Assembly (NCBI GenBank): GCA_036488725.1
Contig: DASXHD010000132.1
Coordinates: 1-64,000, forward strand
Direction: 5' to 3'
DNA: 64,000 bases
Origin: DASXHD01 sp036488725
GTDB lineage: Bacteria > Myxococcota_A > Polyangia > Polyangiales > Polyangiaceae
Shown: in pieces, positions 30,768 through 40,791 of the stretch
How positions within the stretch are numbered: the stretch's first letter is position 1
Layout of the letters: every line of letters begins with the position of its first letter
Program-made: the position numbers and the translations under genes
The notes under the pieces: model-generated
Seen by the model: the letters and a program-made list of their open reading frames with translations, nothing else
What the model was told of the DNA's origin: nothing
The model's database searches: none

Positions 30768-32149
30768 CGCGCGCGCTCCTTCGCGCGCTGGAGGGCCAAG
30801 TTGATCATGATGTCTTGCTCGCGCGGCTCGGCCCAGCGTCGTCGCGCCGACTCGCTCAAGTGATCGAGCGGATCGTAATAAACGAAAAACTGCCCCGGCT
30901 TCACCGACGGCGCCGTGAACACGCTGATGCCCGTCTCGCGATCGTAATATTCGTACGAGTGCGCGTCGCGTTTGCCGCCGCCGCCCGGCGCGTCGACGAC
31001 GAAGACTGGCGTGTTGAATCCCGCGGTCGAGCCGCGCACGTGTTTTTCGAGATAGAGCGCCGTGTCGAGCGTCGTGCGCAAATCTTCGACGCCGCGCACG
31101 AGGTCGTGAACGTAAACGTAATAAGGATGCACGTTCACGTGACCGAGGCGCTTCACGAGGAGCGTCATGATCTCGGGCGTGTCGTTCACGCGGCGCTGGA
31201 GCACGCTCTGATTGCGCACGAAGATGCCGCGCTCGTGGAGCTTGTTCATCCCGCGCTCGGTGATCGCGGTGATCTCCTTCGGATGATTGAAGTGCGTGTG
31301 GAGCACGACCTCTTTGTGGAGCTTGCGGCCCTTGTCGACGATGCGCGTGAGCGCGTCGATCCACGGGTCGTCGGTCAAGAGCTTCATCGGCATGACCGCC
31401 GGGCCCTTGGTCGCGAAGCGCATGCGCCGCACGTTCGGGATCGCGAGGAGCGCCTCGCCGATCTCTTCGATTTGTTGCGCGCGCAGCTGATACGCGTCGC
31501 CACCGGAGATGACGATGTCCTCGAGCTCGGGCCGCGACGCGATGTACGCGTACGCCGCGCGCCAGCGCTCGTCCGAGACTTTGAGATTAACTTTTTCGAC
31601 TTCTTCGGTGTCGATGCCGACGGCGTAGCTCCGCGTGCAGAAGCGGCAATAAACTGGGCAGGTGTCGAGCGGGAGAAAGAGCGCCTTGTCGGGATAGCGA
31701 TGCGTGAGGCCGGGCACCGGCGCGTCGCCTTGCTCGTTCAGCGAATCGAGGTGGAGCTTGGGATGGTCCGGAAGAAGCCGCGATTTGAGCGGAATGAACT
31801 GGATGCGCAGCGGATCTTCGTACGGGTTCTGCCAGTCGACGAGCGAGAGCAAATACGGGCTCACGCGCACGCTCATCGGCGCTTTTTTGAAACCTTCTTC
31901 CGCGTCGGCGGCGAACTCCGGCGAGACGAGGCCTTCGAGCGCCTTGAGGAGCTTCTGGACGTTCGTGATCGTGTTCTTCGCTTGCCAGTGGTGATCGAGA
32001 AAAGTTTTTTCGTCGACCTCGCGATACGCAGGGATGCGCTGCCAGAAGGGCCCGTCGAGAAGCTCTTTGTGGAGGAGCGTCGCCGGGTCGACCGGAGGTT
32101 TCTTCGGTTGAATCGGCGTGGGTTGGTTGACGACGGGCAGCGAGGCCAT
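30764..32149 (-). CDS. Radical SAM lysine 2,3-aminomutase family protein (KamA-like)
   Basis: A 461-residue protein. The iron-sulfur motif is CPVYCRFC (Cys164, 168, 171). The PLP-binding lysine is expected in VVDAPGGGGKR. HPKEITAITERGMNKL, VRNQSVLQRRVND and HDLVRGVEDLRTTLD match the family; the Asp in HDLVRG aligns with one of the two lysine-recognising Asp residues, while the other position reads Asn-Asp-Thr. Lysine is thus likely but another amino acid is possible. No beta-lysine acetyltransferase is adjacent, so an osmolyte pathway is not evident. An extended, Pro-rich N terminus is present. Confidence 0.85.
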   Translation of the reverse strand: MASLPVVNQPTPIQPKKPPVDPATLLHKELLDGPFWQRIPAYREVDEKTFLDHHWQAKNTITNVQKLLKALEGLVSPEFAADAEEGFKKAPMSVRVSPYLLSLVDWQNPYEDPLRIQFIPLKSRLLPDHPKLHLDSLNEQGDAPVPGLTHRYPDKALFLPLDTCPVYCRFCTRSYAVGIDTEEVEKVNLKVSDERWRAAYAYIASRPELEDIVISGGDAYQLRAQQIEEIGEALLAIPNVRRMRFATKGPAVMPMKLLTDDPWIDALTRIVDKGRKLHKEVVLHTHFNHPKEITAITERGMNKLHERGIFVRNQSVLQRRVNDTPEIMTLLVKRLGHVNVHPYYVYVHDLVRGVEDLRTTLDTALYLEKHVRGSTAGFNTPVFVVDAPGGGGKRDAHSYEYYDRETGISVFTAPSVKPGQFFVYYDPLDHLSESARRRWAEPREQDIMINLALQRAKERAR

Positions 32150-32244
32150 GGGACGATTGCGTTTTCCCACACCCGTGCGCCGAGGGCAACGCACGAGCCG
32201 CGCAGCACGACAATTGTGCGGTCGCGTGATAAGAGGCCCCCGCC

Positions 32245-33357
32245 GTGTCGCGTCTCTGCGTTGCACTCTCACTCGCGTGTCTGGCGGTCGCCTGTTCGGC
32301 GAACGACGATGGCGCGTCGAGTGATGGGCTCGCGCCGTTCAAGCCGGCGGCGCATCGCGGGTTTCCGCAAGTCCCGGCGCGCGGCGGGGTCGTGCTCGCG
32401 CACCCGCGCCTCGTGAGCGTCGTCGCCTCGAACGATTCGCTCGCTTCCGACCTCTTCGCGTATTCGGACGCGCTCACGAAGAGCGCGTGGTGGAAATCGG
32501 TCGCGCACGAATACGGCATCTCGGGTTTCGCCGGCAGCGAGCACGTCGTCGCGACCGAGCCGATCGCCGGCGAGATGACGAACGCACAAGTGGACGCGTT
32601 CGTCGCGGCCGCGATCGCGTCCGATGCGTCGCTCGCGCCCGACGGCTCGACGATTTACGTTCTCTACTTCCCGCCCATCAGCTCGTGCTCGGGTGGCGGC
32701 TCGCATCACCCGTTTGGAAAGCTGGGCGACGCGGTCGCGCGCGTGCAACGTTGCGGGAGCAACCCGCCGACCATCGCGAGCCACGAAATCATCGAGTCAG
32801 CGACCAACCCGAGCGGCGACGGATACGAGCTGCGCGCCGCGTCGCCGATTTGGACGGGAAGCGTGTGGAGCGCGCGCGACGGCGAAGTCGGAGATTTGTG
32901 CGAGAGCGAGCCGACGATCGTCGAAGGCGCGTACCACTTCGACCGCGCGTGGTCGAACGCCGCCGCGGCGCACGGGAAAAATCCGTGCGTGCCCGCAGAC
33001 GCGGGAGCCTTCTTCGACGTGAGCGTGGCGCGCGACTGGTACGCGGTGGCCGCCGGTTCTTCGACGACCGTGAAGGTCGAAGGATGGTCGAGCGCGAAGA
33101 AGGGCGCGTGGTCGCTCGCGGCCGCGATCGTCGCGCGCCACGGCGACGGAAGCGGCTCGGGATTTTCCGCGACGCTCTCGAAGAGCACGATCGCGAACGG
33201 AGGCACGGTCACGCTCACGGTCGACGCGGGCGACATCGCGCCGGGACAGTGGGCGCTCGTCGAGCTTCGAAGCAGCGCGACGAACGAAGACGGCGTCACG
33301 CCGGAGCGTCACGTGTGGCCCGTCGGGTTTTACGTTTCGCCGAGCGCGGCTCACTGA
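32245..33357 (+). CDS. Lipoprotein with HExxE-type metal motif
   Basis: A 370-residue protein with a GTG start and a lipobox (LACLAVACSAND). Residues about 175-230 read TIASHEIIESATNPSGDGYEL then DGEVGDLCESE. A similar block, HE-x-x-E-x-x-T-N/D-P followed by E-x-G-D-x-C, occurs in exordium/PHI-1-like and putative metalloprotease families. The C-terminal third is a beta-sandwich-like region. Peptidase activity is a guess from the motif. It is divergent from kamA across 95 bases in which I see no clear promoter. Confidence 0.6.
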   Translation: MSRLCVALSLACLAVACSANDDGASSDGLAPFKPAAHRGFPQVPARGGVVLAHPRLVSVVASNDSLASDLFAYSDALTKSAWWKSVAHEYGISGFAGSEHVVATEPIAGEMTNAQVDAFVAAAIASDASLAPDGSTIYVLYFPPISSCSGGGSHHPFGKLGDAVARVQRCGSNPPTIASHEIIESATNPSGDGYELRAASPIWTGSVWSARDGEVGDLCESEPTIVEGAYHFDRAWSNAAAAHGKNPCVPADAGAFFDVSVARDWYAVAAGSSTTVKVEGWSSAKKGAWSLAAAIVARHGDGSGSGFSATLSKSTIANGGTVTLTVDAGDIAPGQWALVELRSSATNEDGVTPERHVWPVGFYVSPSAAH

Positions 33358-33364
33358 TTCGCGG

Positions 33365-34399
33365 TCAGCCGTTTTTGCGCAGCGCTGCGCTGAGCTCTTC
33401 GCGCACGAGGTCGCGGACGTCGTCCGGCTCGATGACGCGCGCAGCTGCGCCGAAGCCGAGCACCCATCGCACGAGCGCGGTGCGGTCGCCGACGGGCATC
33501 GCGAGGCGGACGCGCCCGTCCTTCGAGGTCGCGACGCGCTGATCGGGGTGGTGCTTGCGCGTGCGGACCTCGTCGGCGACGCGCGCGTCGAACTCGATGA
33601 CGGCGCGGCGGCGGTCTTCGGTTTCGACCGGGCCGAACGCGCCGAGGACGAGCCGCTCGGGATCGAAATCGATCGGAAGCTCGAAGCGCTGCGCTTCGGT
33701 CGTCGCGTCGCGGATGCCTTCGAGCGGAAACGCGCGTACCGCATCGCGCGCGACGTCGAGGCCGACACAATGAACGGCGCCGTCGTGGAGCGCGATGACG
33801 TACGGACAGACGCGCACGCGCGCTTCGTCGCGAAAACGAAACTGCACGACGCGGAGCTCGGCGGCCGCGCGAAAAATCTCGTCGAGGTCACCGCCGCTCG
33901 CGACGTACGACCGCGCGGGATACGGCACGACGACGACGCGGTCCTCGAGGCGCGCGGTCGGTTGAATGTCGACTGTGTGCGCGGTGCGAAGCGGGCGTTC
34001 GGCGACTTGGAGCAGCTGGCGGTGGGCGACGTCGATTTCGTCGAAAAGCGCGCTTCCGCGGAGCGGCTCGAACGCGCTTCGCGCCGCGAGGAGAAGATAA
34101 GCTTGCGTGCGCCGCAGCGTGATCGACCGGCCGCGCTCGCTCGGCTTCACGCGCCAGCGATTGGGTCCTCCGGGTACGGTGGGCACCGGCTCGAGGCCGA
34201 GCTGCTCTTTCAAGTCTCGGAGGTAGCGCTTCACGCTTCGCGTGCTGACGCGCATCACGGTCGCGAGCTCTTCGATGGTCGCGCCCTGCCCGTGCGCTTC
34301 GAGGAGCTCGCGCATGCCTTCGATGCGCCGATGCTGCGTGAAGCGGCCCGACGGGCGCCCAGGCCCGCGCGCCTTCTTGGGAATGATCGAGCGCTTCAT
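33365..34399 (-). CDS. WYL-domain transcriptional regulator
   Basis: A 344-residue protein. A basic N terminus (KKARGPGRPSGRFTQHRR) is followed by a DeoR-like helix-turn-helix (GATIEELATVMRVSTRSVKRYLRDLKEQLG). The WYL-type region covers residues about 120-250 (RRTQAYLLLAAR, LRVVQFRFRDEARVRVCPYVIALHDGAVHCVGLD), where the WYL triad is changed. A C-terminal WCX domain ends RVIEPDDVRDLVREEL. Such proteins sense nucleic acid fragments or nucleotides. Its start overlaps the stop of the upstream lipoprotein gene. Confidence 0.82.
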   Translation of the reverse strand: MKRSIIPKKARGPGRPSGRFTQHRRIEGMRELLEAHGQGATIEELATVMRVSTRSVKRYLRDLKEQLGLEPVPTVPGGPNRWRVKPSERGRSITLRRTQAYLLLAARSAFEPLRGSALFDEIDVAHRQLLQVAERPLRTAHTVDIQPTARLEDRVVVVPYPARSYVASGGDLDEIFRAAAELRVVQFRFRDEARVRVCPYVIALHDGAVHCVGLDVARDAVRAFPLEGIRDATTEAQRFELPIDFDPERLVLGAFGPVETEDRRRAVIEFDARVADEVRTRKHHPDQRVATSKDGRVRLAMPVGDRTALVRWVLGFGAAARVIEPDDVRDLVREELSAALRKNG

Positions 34400-34860
34400 G
34401 GGGGCAGCGGCCGTGCGCGCAGCTCGGCGCGGTATTTGTCTTTGTACTGCTCGTGGCAGCCGCGGCACGCCGCTTTGACCGCTTCCATGTCGGCGGCCCG
34501 CGCGGCGTTCGCGCCGTCGAGCGAGATCGAGACCCAATTCGGGTACGCCGTTTTCGCGTTCTCGGGTGCGAGCTTCGCGCAGCGCTCGAGGAGCTCGGCG
34601 GTGCCCTCGTAGTCGTTGGCTTTCATGTGCGGCCAGATTTGTTTCATCCAGCCTTGGAGCGGGCAGTCCCCGGCGTCGCACGCGCCGACGCCGGCGTCAT
34701 GAATCGGGATCGGAGTCGGAGTCGGAGACGGAGACGAAGACGGAGTCGGAATCGGCGGCAGGATCGCGCTGAGCGCGGCGGCGGCCGCGTCGGCGCCGGT
34801 GTCGTCCTTCTGATCGCAGGCGGCGGCGAGCAAGAATGCGATGAGCAGCAGCCGGTTCAT
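34396..34860 (-). CDS. Lipid-anchored mono-heme protein, cytochrome c'-like
   Basis: A 154-residue protein with the signal MNRLLLIAFLLAAACDQK (lipobox). A Pro/Ser/Thr linker is encoded by an imperfect six-base repeat. The C-terminal part ends in VKAACRGCHEQYKDKYRAEL, one CxxCH heme site with the HxxYKxxYR pattern seen in cytochrome c' relatives. It is probably a small electron-transfer or gas-binding protein. It is coupled to the WYL regulator and divergent from the nucleoside phosphorylase gene by 31 bases. Confidence 0.65.
   Translation of the reverse strand: MNRLLLIAFLLAAACDQKDDTGADAAAAALSAILPPIPTPSSSPSPTPTPIPIHDAGVGACDAGDCPLQGWMKQIWPHMKANDYEGTAELLERCAKLAPENAKTAYPNWVSISLDGANAARAADMEAVKAACRGCHEQYKDKYRAELRARPLPP
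34705..34752. repeat. Imperfect hexanucleotide tandem repeat
   Basis: Eight tandem copies of CGGAGT with variants (CGGAGA, CGAAGA, CGGAAT, CGGGAT). They encode the Pro/Ser/Thr linker of the lipoprotein between its anchor and heme domain. Copy number is a multiple of two codons, so length change would stay in frame. Confidence 0.7.
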
Positions 34861-34891
34861 GCGTGACGCGAAAGATACTAACCTGCGCGCC

Positions 34892-36196
<1,305 letters not shown>

Positions 36197-36199
36197 CCA

Positions 36200-36763
36200 T
36201 CAGAAGTCCAACTCGTCGACGAACGGAACCACTTCTCCGCCCGTTCGATCATTGGGGTCGGTCAACCACGTCCAATAATCCTCAGGGTGCCATCCGTACA
36301 AACAAGGCCCCCGGAACGACGGCGTCGCGCGAAACACCTCGTGCATCGATCCGCACGCGTAGATGAGCTCGAGCCGCTTCGCCTGCGCGTCGGTCTCCAC
36401 GTGCCCGTTCGTGAGCCCCGCGTCCATGTGAACGGTCGCCTCGCCGTTGTCCACGCACTCGGCGTAAGCCGCTTCGATCACCGCCCGCCCGCGCCGCGTG
36501 AGCATCACGAGCCACGTTCGTCCATCGGCGGCGCGCACCCGCTTCACCCACTCGAGCGAAAGCAGCGCTGCGACCATCTCGCTAATCACCGAGCGAACGA
36601 CATTGAGCCGCCGCCATAGATCGCACTGCCGCATGCCTTTCCCGCGGAGCGCATTCAGCAAATCGAACCGCGCCGGCGTGAGCCCAAATCTCCCGACGAG
36701 CGCACGCCCGACCCGCTGTGCCGTCAAGTGCGCCGCCTTCAGATGAAACATCACAGCATCCAT
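36200..36763 (-). CDS. MarR-like winged-helix regulator, paralogue of the 979 gene
   Basis: A 187-residue protein starting MDAVMFHLKAAHL. The core GLTPARFDLLNALRG, VVRSVISEMVAALLSLEWVKR and TWLVMLTRRGRAVIEAA aligns with the regulator at 979-1518. The C-terminal half is Trp/Asp-rich (YGWHPEDYWTWLTDPNDR) and unlike that of the paralogue. The region upstream carries a degenerate copy of the same palindrome. The pair therefore looks like an expanded regulator family with a shared control region. The gene ends three bases from the convergent deoA stop. Confidence 0.68.
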   Translation of the reverse strand: MDAVMFHLKAAHLTAQRVGRALVGRFGLTPARFDLLNALRGKGMRQCDLWRRLNVVRSVISEMVAALLSLEWVKRVRAADGRTWLVMLTRRGRAVIEAAYAECVDNGEATVHMDAGLTNGHVETDAQAKRLELIYACGSMHEVFRATPSFRGPCLYGWHPEDYWTWLTDPNDRTGGEVVPFVDELDF

Positions 36764-36827
36764 GCACGGCGCCCAAGCAGGCCGCGTGCCGACCGCGCAA
36801 CACCCCGTTCAAGGGGCAAAAATCCGG

Positions 36828-36850
36828 CAGATCGTTCGGTTCCGGACAAC
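36828..36850. promoter_or_regulatory. Degenerate palindrome upstream of the second regulator
   Basis: The left half-site CAGATCGTTCGG is identical to the other two copies. The right half reads TTCCGGACAAC, with four mismatches against the perfect mirror. It lies 64 bases before the minus-strand regulator start (36763), the same spacing as at 893. In the regulator's orientation it is preceded by GGCCACCC and GGCCCGGCCAGG and followed by ATTTTTGCCCC, close to the first copy. Confidence 0.5.
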
Positions 36851-36905
36851 CGGTGCCATTTTTGGGGCCTGGCCGGGCCAGGTTTGGGTGGCCAGGTGCC
36901 AGGGG

Positions 36906-38870
36906 CTACTTGAGTTTGGCCCCGGGGGCGGCGGTGTCGGGGGCGGTGGCGAGCTGCAGCGCTTCGCTCGGACCGGCTGCGAGGAGCATGCCGTGCGAGA
37001 CGAGGCCTTTGCCGAAGTCGCGGGGCGCGAGGTTCGCGACGACGATGACGCGTTGGCCGACGAGCTGCTCGGGCGCGAACGAAAGCGCCAGACCGGCGAT
37101 GATCGTCCGCGGTTTTTCTTCGCCGAGATCGACTTCGAGCTGGAGCAGCTTGTCTTTCTTCGGGACCTTGGTCGCCGTCTTTACCAGGCCGACGCGCAAG
37201 TCGACTGCAGCGAACTGCTCGTAGGGGATCGTCGCGACGGCAGGCACCGCCGACGGGTGGCCGGGCACGGCTGCGGGGGCCGCGGGCGCGCCTTCGGTTT
37301 TGGGCTGCAGGCGCTCGAGCAGCGCTTTCTCGCCGTCCTTGTCGACGGTCGGAAAAAGGGCGCTCGCGGCGCCGAGTGCTTGGCCCGCGCGATCGAAGGC
37401 GAGCTTCGTCGGCCACGAATCGTTTCCGACGCGAGGCGCGATGGGCGCCAACGCGAGCTGCGCGCGCAGCGCGTCGGCTTTGCGCGGAATGGCCGGCCAA
37501 ACGAGAACGCTGAGCACGCGCAGCGTTTCGAGCAAGAGCGCGAGCGTCGTGTCGACGCGCGCTTGGTTGCCTTTTTTGGCTTCGGCCCACGGCGCCGCGC
37601 GGTCGACGTATTGATTCGCGAGTGACGAGAGCGCGAGCGTCTCCTCGAGCGCGCGGTGCGGCGCGAGCTCGGTCCAAGCGTTCGCCGCGGATTGGATGAG
37701 CGCGTGCGCTTGCTTTTCGAACTCGTGCTCGAGGTCGGTAGGTTGATAACTTGGTACTTTGTTACCGGCGAGCTTGGCGCAGAGGCCGAGCGTGCGCGAC
37801 AGCAAGTTGCCCAGGTTCTTGCCGAGGTCGGCGTTGTAGCGCTCGATCATCGCGCGGTGATCGAAGTCGCCGTCTTGGCCGAACGCGACGTAGCGGAGGA
37901 GCTGGTAGCGGAGGCCGTCGGGGCCGCCGATTTCTTCGGTTTCGGCGAGACGCACCGGGTCGACCGCGTTTCGCAGCGATTTGCTCATCTTCTGGCCGTC
38001 GATGGTCAAAAAGCCGTGCGCGAAAACTTTGGTCGGCAGCGGCAGACCCGCGCTCATCAGAAACGCGGGCCAGTAGACCGCGTGAAATCGCAGGATGTCC
38101 TTGCCGACGAGGTGCACGACCTCGCCGTTCGGCTCCCAATATTTGCTCTGCTGCTCGCCGAGCGCCGTCCAGTAGTTCGCGAGCGCATCGAACCATACGT
38201 ACATCACGTGCTTCGGATCGCCCGGCACGGGCACGCCCCAGGAGAAGCTCGTTCGCGAGACCGACAAATCGCGGAGGCCGCCCTTCACGAACGCGATGAC
38301 CTCGTTGCGTCGTGTCTCGGGCTGGATGAACCCGGGGTGCGCGTCGTAAAAATCGAGCAGCTCTTGTTCGTAGTCCTTGAGCTTGAACAGGTACGTCGGC
38401 TCCTTGAGGCGCTCGGTCGGCCGCTGATGGAGCGGACAAACGTTGCCGGGCAAAAGCTCTTTTTCGGTTTTGAACTCTTCGCAGCCGAAGCAGTAGAGGC
38501 CCTCGTGCTCGCCGAGGTAGATGTCGCCTTTTTTGGCGACGCGCTCCCAAATCGACTGCACCAGCTTTTCGTGGCGCGGCTCGGTCGTGCGGATGAAGTC
38601 GTCGGCTTCGACGAGGAGCTTCGGCCATGCTTCGCGGAAACGGGCGCTCACCTGATCGACGAAGGCGATCGGCGACTGATTTTGCGCCGTCGCGGCGCGC
38701 TCGATTTTTTGGCCGTGCTCGTCGGTGCCCGTGAGCATCCGCGCGTCGCGACCGCGCAAGCGCTCGTAGCGGCGGAGCGCGTCGGCGACGATCGTCGTGT
38801 AGGCCGTGCCGAGGTGCGGCACGTCGTTCACGTAATAAATGGGCGTCGTGACATAAAAGGGACGGGCCAT
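36906..38870 (-). CDS. metG: Methionyl-tRNA synthetase
   Basis: A 654-residue class I aminoacyl-tRNA synthetase. The HIGH-equivalent is PHLGTAYTT at residue 18, and the KMSKS loop is DGQKMSKSLRN. A zinc-knuckle region has CFGCEEF and CPLHQRP. The last 110 residues (PYEQFAAVDLRVGLVKTATKVPK to GLVSHGMLLAA) are a tRNA-binding EMAP/Trbp111 domain. It charges tRNA-Met and initiator tRNA. The length and the appended domain are normal for this MetG type. Confidence 0.95.
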   Translation of the reverse strand: MARPFYVTTPIYYVNDVPHLGTAYTTIVADALRRYERLRGRDARMLTGTDEHGQKIERAATAQNQSPIAFVDQVSARFREAWPKLLVEADDFIRTTEPRHEKLVQSIWERVAKKGDIYLGEHEGLYCFGCEEFKTEKELLPGNVCPLHQRPTERLKEPTYLFKLKDYEQELLDFYDAHPGFIQPETRRNEVIAFVKGGLRDLSVSRTSFSWGVPVPGDPKHVMYVWFDALANYWTALGEQQSKYWEPNGEVVHLVGKDILRFHAVYWPAFLMSAGLPLPTKVFAHGFLTIDGQKMSKSLRNAVDPVRLAETEEIGGPDGLRYQLLRYVAFGQDGDFDHRAMIERYNADLGKNLGNLLSRTLGLCAKLAGNKVPSYQPTDLEHEFEKQAHALIQSAANAWTELAPHRALEETLALSSLANQYVDRAAPWAEAKKGNQARVDTTLALLLETLRVLSVLVWPAIPRKADALRAQLALAPIAPRVGNDSWPTKLAFDRAGQALGAASALFPTVDKDGEKALLERLQPKTEGAPAAPAAVPGHPSAVPAVATIPYEQFAAVDLRVGLVKTATKVPKKDKLLQLEVDLGEEKPRTIIAGLALSFAPEQLVGQRVIVVANLAPRDFGKGLVSHGMLLAAGPSEALQLATAPDTAAPGAKLK

Positions 38871-38923
38871 CGGGTGCTCGACTTATCACAGACGCGCGCC
38901 GAGGCGAGCGCCGGACGGCACGA

Positions 38924-39742
38924 TCACGCCGTCGAGCCGCCGTTGCTGCTCGAGACGACGCGCCATTGGTCGTCCGGGCCGAGCGCGAGGACGAAGTCGT
39001 TCCAGCCGTCGCCGCCGGAGGCGCGCATGACGATCTCGGGGACGCCGTCGCCGTTCATGTCGAAGATCGCGACGGGTCGAAAGCAGCGCGAGGCGAAGCG
39101 CGTCGGCTTCACGCGGTCGTGGCTGCGGACGTTCCAGCCGCGGGCGTCGTCGCGGGCGACGAGCCAGCCGGCGTTGCTCGTCGCGACCGCCCAGTCACCG
39201 CGGCCGGGGACGTGAAAGAAACGCGTTCGCTCCGAGATGCTCTTGCACTGCTCCCAGACGTACGTCACGCCGGTGTCGTCGATCGTGCTTCGCGCGATCC
39301 ACGCGAGCGTCGCGCGTTTCGGCGCCGGCGGCGTCCACGCGGCCGACGCGCTCGGGCGCCAAGCCGAGTCCACCGACACGAGCACGTGCGTGAGATCGTT
39401 CGCGAGCGACGGCGCCATCGCGAGCTCGGCGCAGCCGGTCACGTCGTAGTCGTCTTTCGCGGTCGCGGTGAAGGTGCCGATCGGCTGACCCCACGCGTCG
39501 AGCGCGGTCCAGCGCGAGCCGATCGTTTTCCAGCGCGCGCTCGACCCGCAGCGACGCGTCGCGATTTCGCGATCGCCGATGCGACCGCCGCGCACCACCG
39601 CGAGCGGCACGTGCGGATCGCCGGCGAGAAAGTACGACGCGCTCGGCGCGCGATGCGCCCGAGCACGACGATGATGCGGCCTCGCGCTCGCCGTGCCGGC
39701 GAGGAGCAACGTCGCGAATCCCACGAGCGCAGCGCGGTGCAT
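38924..39742 (-). CDS. Secreted protein, unknown, with an FG-GAP-like Asp-rich motif
   Basis: A 272-residue protein with a signal peptide MHRAALVGFATLLLAGTASA. The mature part is mostly beta-strand. Near the C terminus FDMNGDGVPEIVMRASGGDG resembles the calcium-binding loop of FG-GAP/VCBS repeats. Six Cys could form disulfides. No function is assigned. The upstream gene ends 38 bases before it. Confidence 0.6.
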   Translation of the reverse strand: MHRAALVGFATLLLAGTASARPHHRRARAHRAPSASYFLAGDPHVPLAVVRGGRIGDREIATRRCGSSARWKTIGSRWTALDAWGQPIGTFTATAKDDYDVTGCAELAMAPSLANDLTHVLVSVDSAWRPSASAAWTPPAPKRATLAWIARSTIDDTGVTYVWEQCKSISERTRFFHVPGRGDWAVATSNAGWLVARDDARGWNVRSHDRVKPTRFASRCFRPVAIFDMNGDGVPEIVMRASGGDGWNDFVLALGPDDQWRVVSSSNGGSTA

Positions 39743-39780
39743 GCGCCGATGTTGTCCAAACCGGGCGCGGCCGGCAAGTT

Positions 39781-40746
39781 TCAGGCGCCGAGATCGGGGC
39801 TCGACGGAAGCTTGCGAAGCGGCGCGCGCGACGGACGCGGGGCTTTGGCCAGCGCTTCGCGCACCGGGAGCATGAAGACGCGCTCGATGCCCGTGCGAAG
39901 GTGGCCGGGCGGCGGCTCTCCCTCCGACGGCGCGAGCACTTGGGCGTGCGCGCGACGCGCGCCGAGGAGCAGCTCGGTCGGCATCGGCGCGACGAAGACC
40001 AGCTCGCTCGAGCCCTGACGAACCCACGTCGCTTGATAAATCGACGCGGCAGGTCCCAGCGCTTCGTGGAACAAGAACCCGCGCCACTCGACCGGCGACT
40101 CCAAATCGAAATAGCGGTTCTCCGCGGCGGGCGACTCGACGCGAAGCTGCGCGCCCTCGAGGACGATCTGCTCGCCGTGCGTTCCCGACAGATAAAGTCG
40201 CTGGCGCGCCATCGGCGCTCGCTCGCGCACGAAGCGGAGAATCGCGAGCGCGTGCTCCGCCGACATCGAGTCTTCGTCCGCGGCGTGCGCAGCGAGGGCG
40301 TCGCCGTCCGCCACGATCGAGGCGTCTTCGAGGAGCACGCTCGCCGCCGGCCCGTCGAGACGAACGCCGGCGAAGCGCGTCGCCGTCGGCGTCGTGATCG
40401 CGAGGAGCGCGCGCCTGCGAGCTTGGTTCGCGAGCAGCGTCACGCCGAACGGCGCATCGAAGCGAACGAGGTCATCGGTCTTCTTGGCCGACTTACGACG
40501 GACGCCGTTCGCGTCGGCGACGATCCATCCCTTCGGGCGCGTGCGGAGCCGATGCGCCACGGCCAAACCGATCGCGAGCGCCGCCGAAACGACGATGGCT
40601 GCGACGAACAGCGCCGTCGGCGCGAGCACGAACGGCACGGGCAAAACGGTCGAGGCGAGCGCAAGCCACGCGAGCACCCGCGAGCGCGGAGGACCCAGCG
40701 GGACACTTAACTGAGATACCGCCATCCTCACCATGGACGTTAGCAT
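39781..40746 (-). CDS. Membrane protein with two N-terminal helices
   Basis: A 321-residue protein. Residues about 25-65 form two membrane helices (VLAWLALASTVLPVPFVLAP, LFVAAIVVSAALAIGLAVAH). The rest is a soluble region with strands (GVTLLANQARRRALLAIT, RLYLSGTHGEQIVLEGAQLRV). The start at 40746 follows an AAAGGTCGAGG ribosome site; Met codons at 40734 and 40725 are alternatives. I do not recognise a family. Confidence 0.55.
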   Translation of the reverse strand: MLTSMVRMAVSQLSVPLGPPRSRVLAWLALASTVLPVPFVLAPTALFVAAIVVSAALAIGLAVAHRLRTRPKGWIVADANGVRRKSAKKTDDLVRFDAPFGVTLLANQARRRALLAITTPTATRFAGVRLDGPAASVLLEDASIVADGDALAAHAADEDSMSAEHALAILRFVRERAPMARQRLYLSGTHGEQIVLEGAQLRVESPAAENRYFDLESPVEWRGFLFHEALGPAASIYQATWVRQGSSELVFVAPMPTELLLGARRAHAQVLAPSEGEPPPGHLRTGIERVFMLPVREALAKAPRPSRAPLRKLPSSPDLGA

Positions 40747-40791
40747 CCACCTCGACCTTTGGCCTTACGCCCGTGACCTTCGCGAGGAAGG

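Noticed and set aside
32150..32244. Divergent promoter pair between kamA and the HExxE lipoprotein gene
   Set aside because: The 95 bases must hold both promoters, but I see no convincing -35/-10 pair or operator symmetry to mark.
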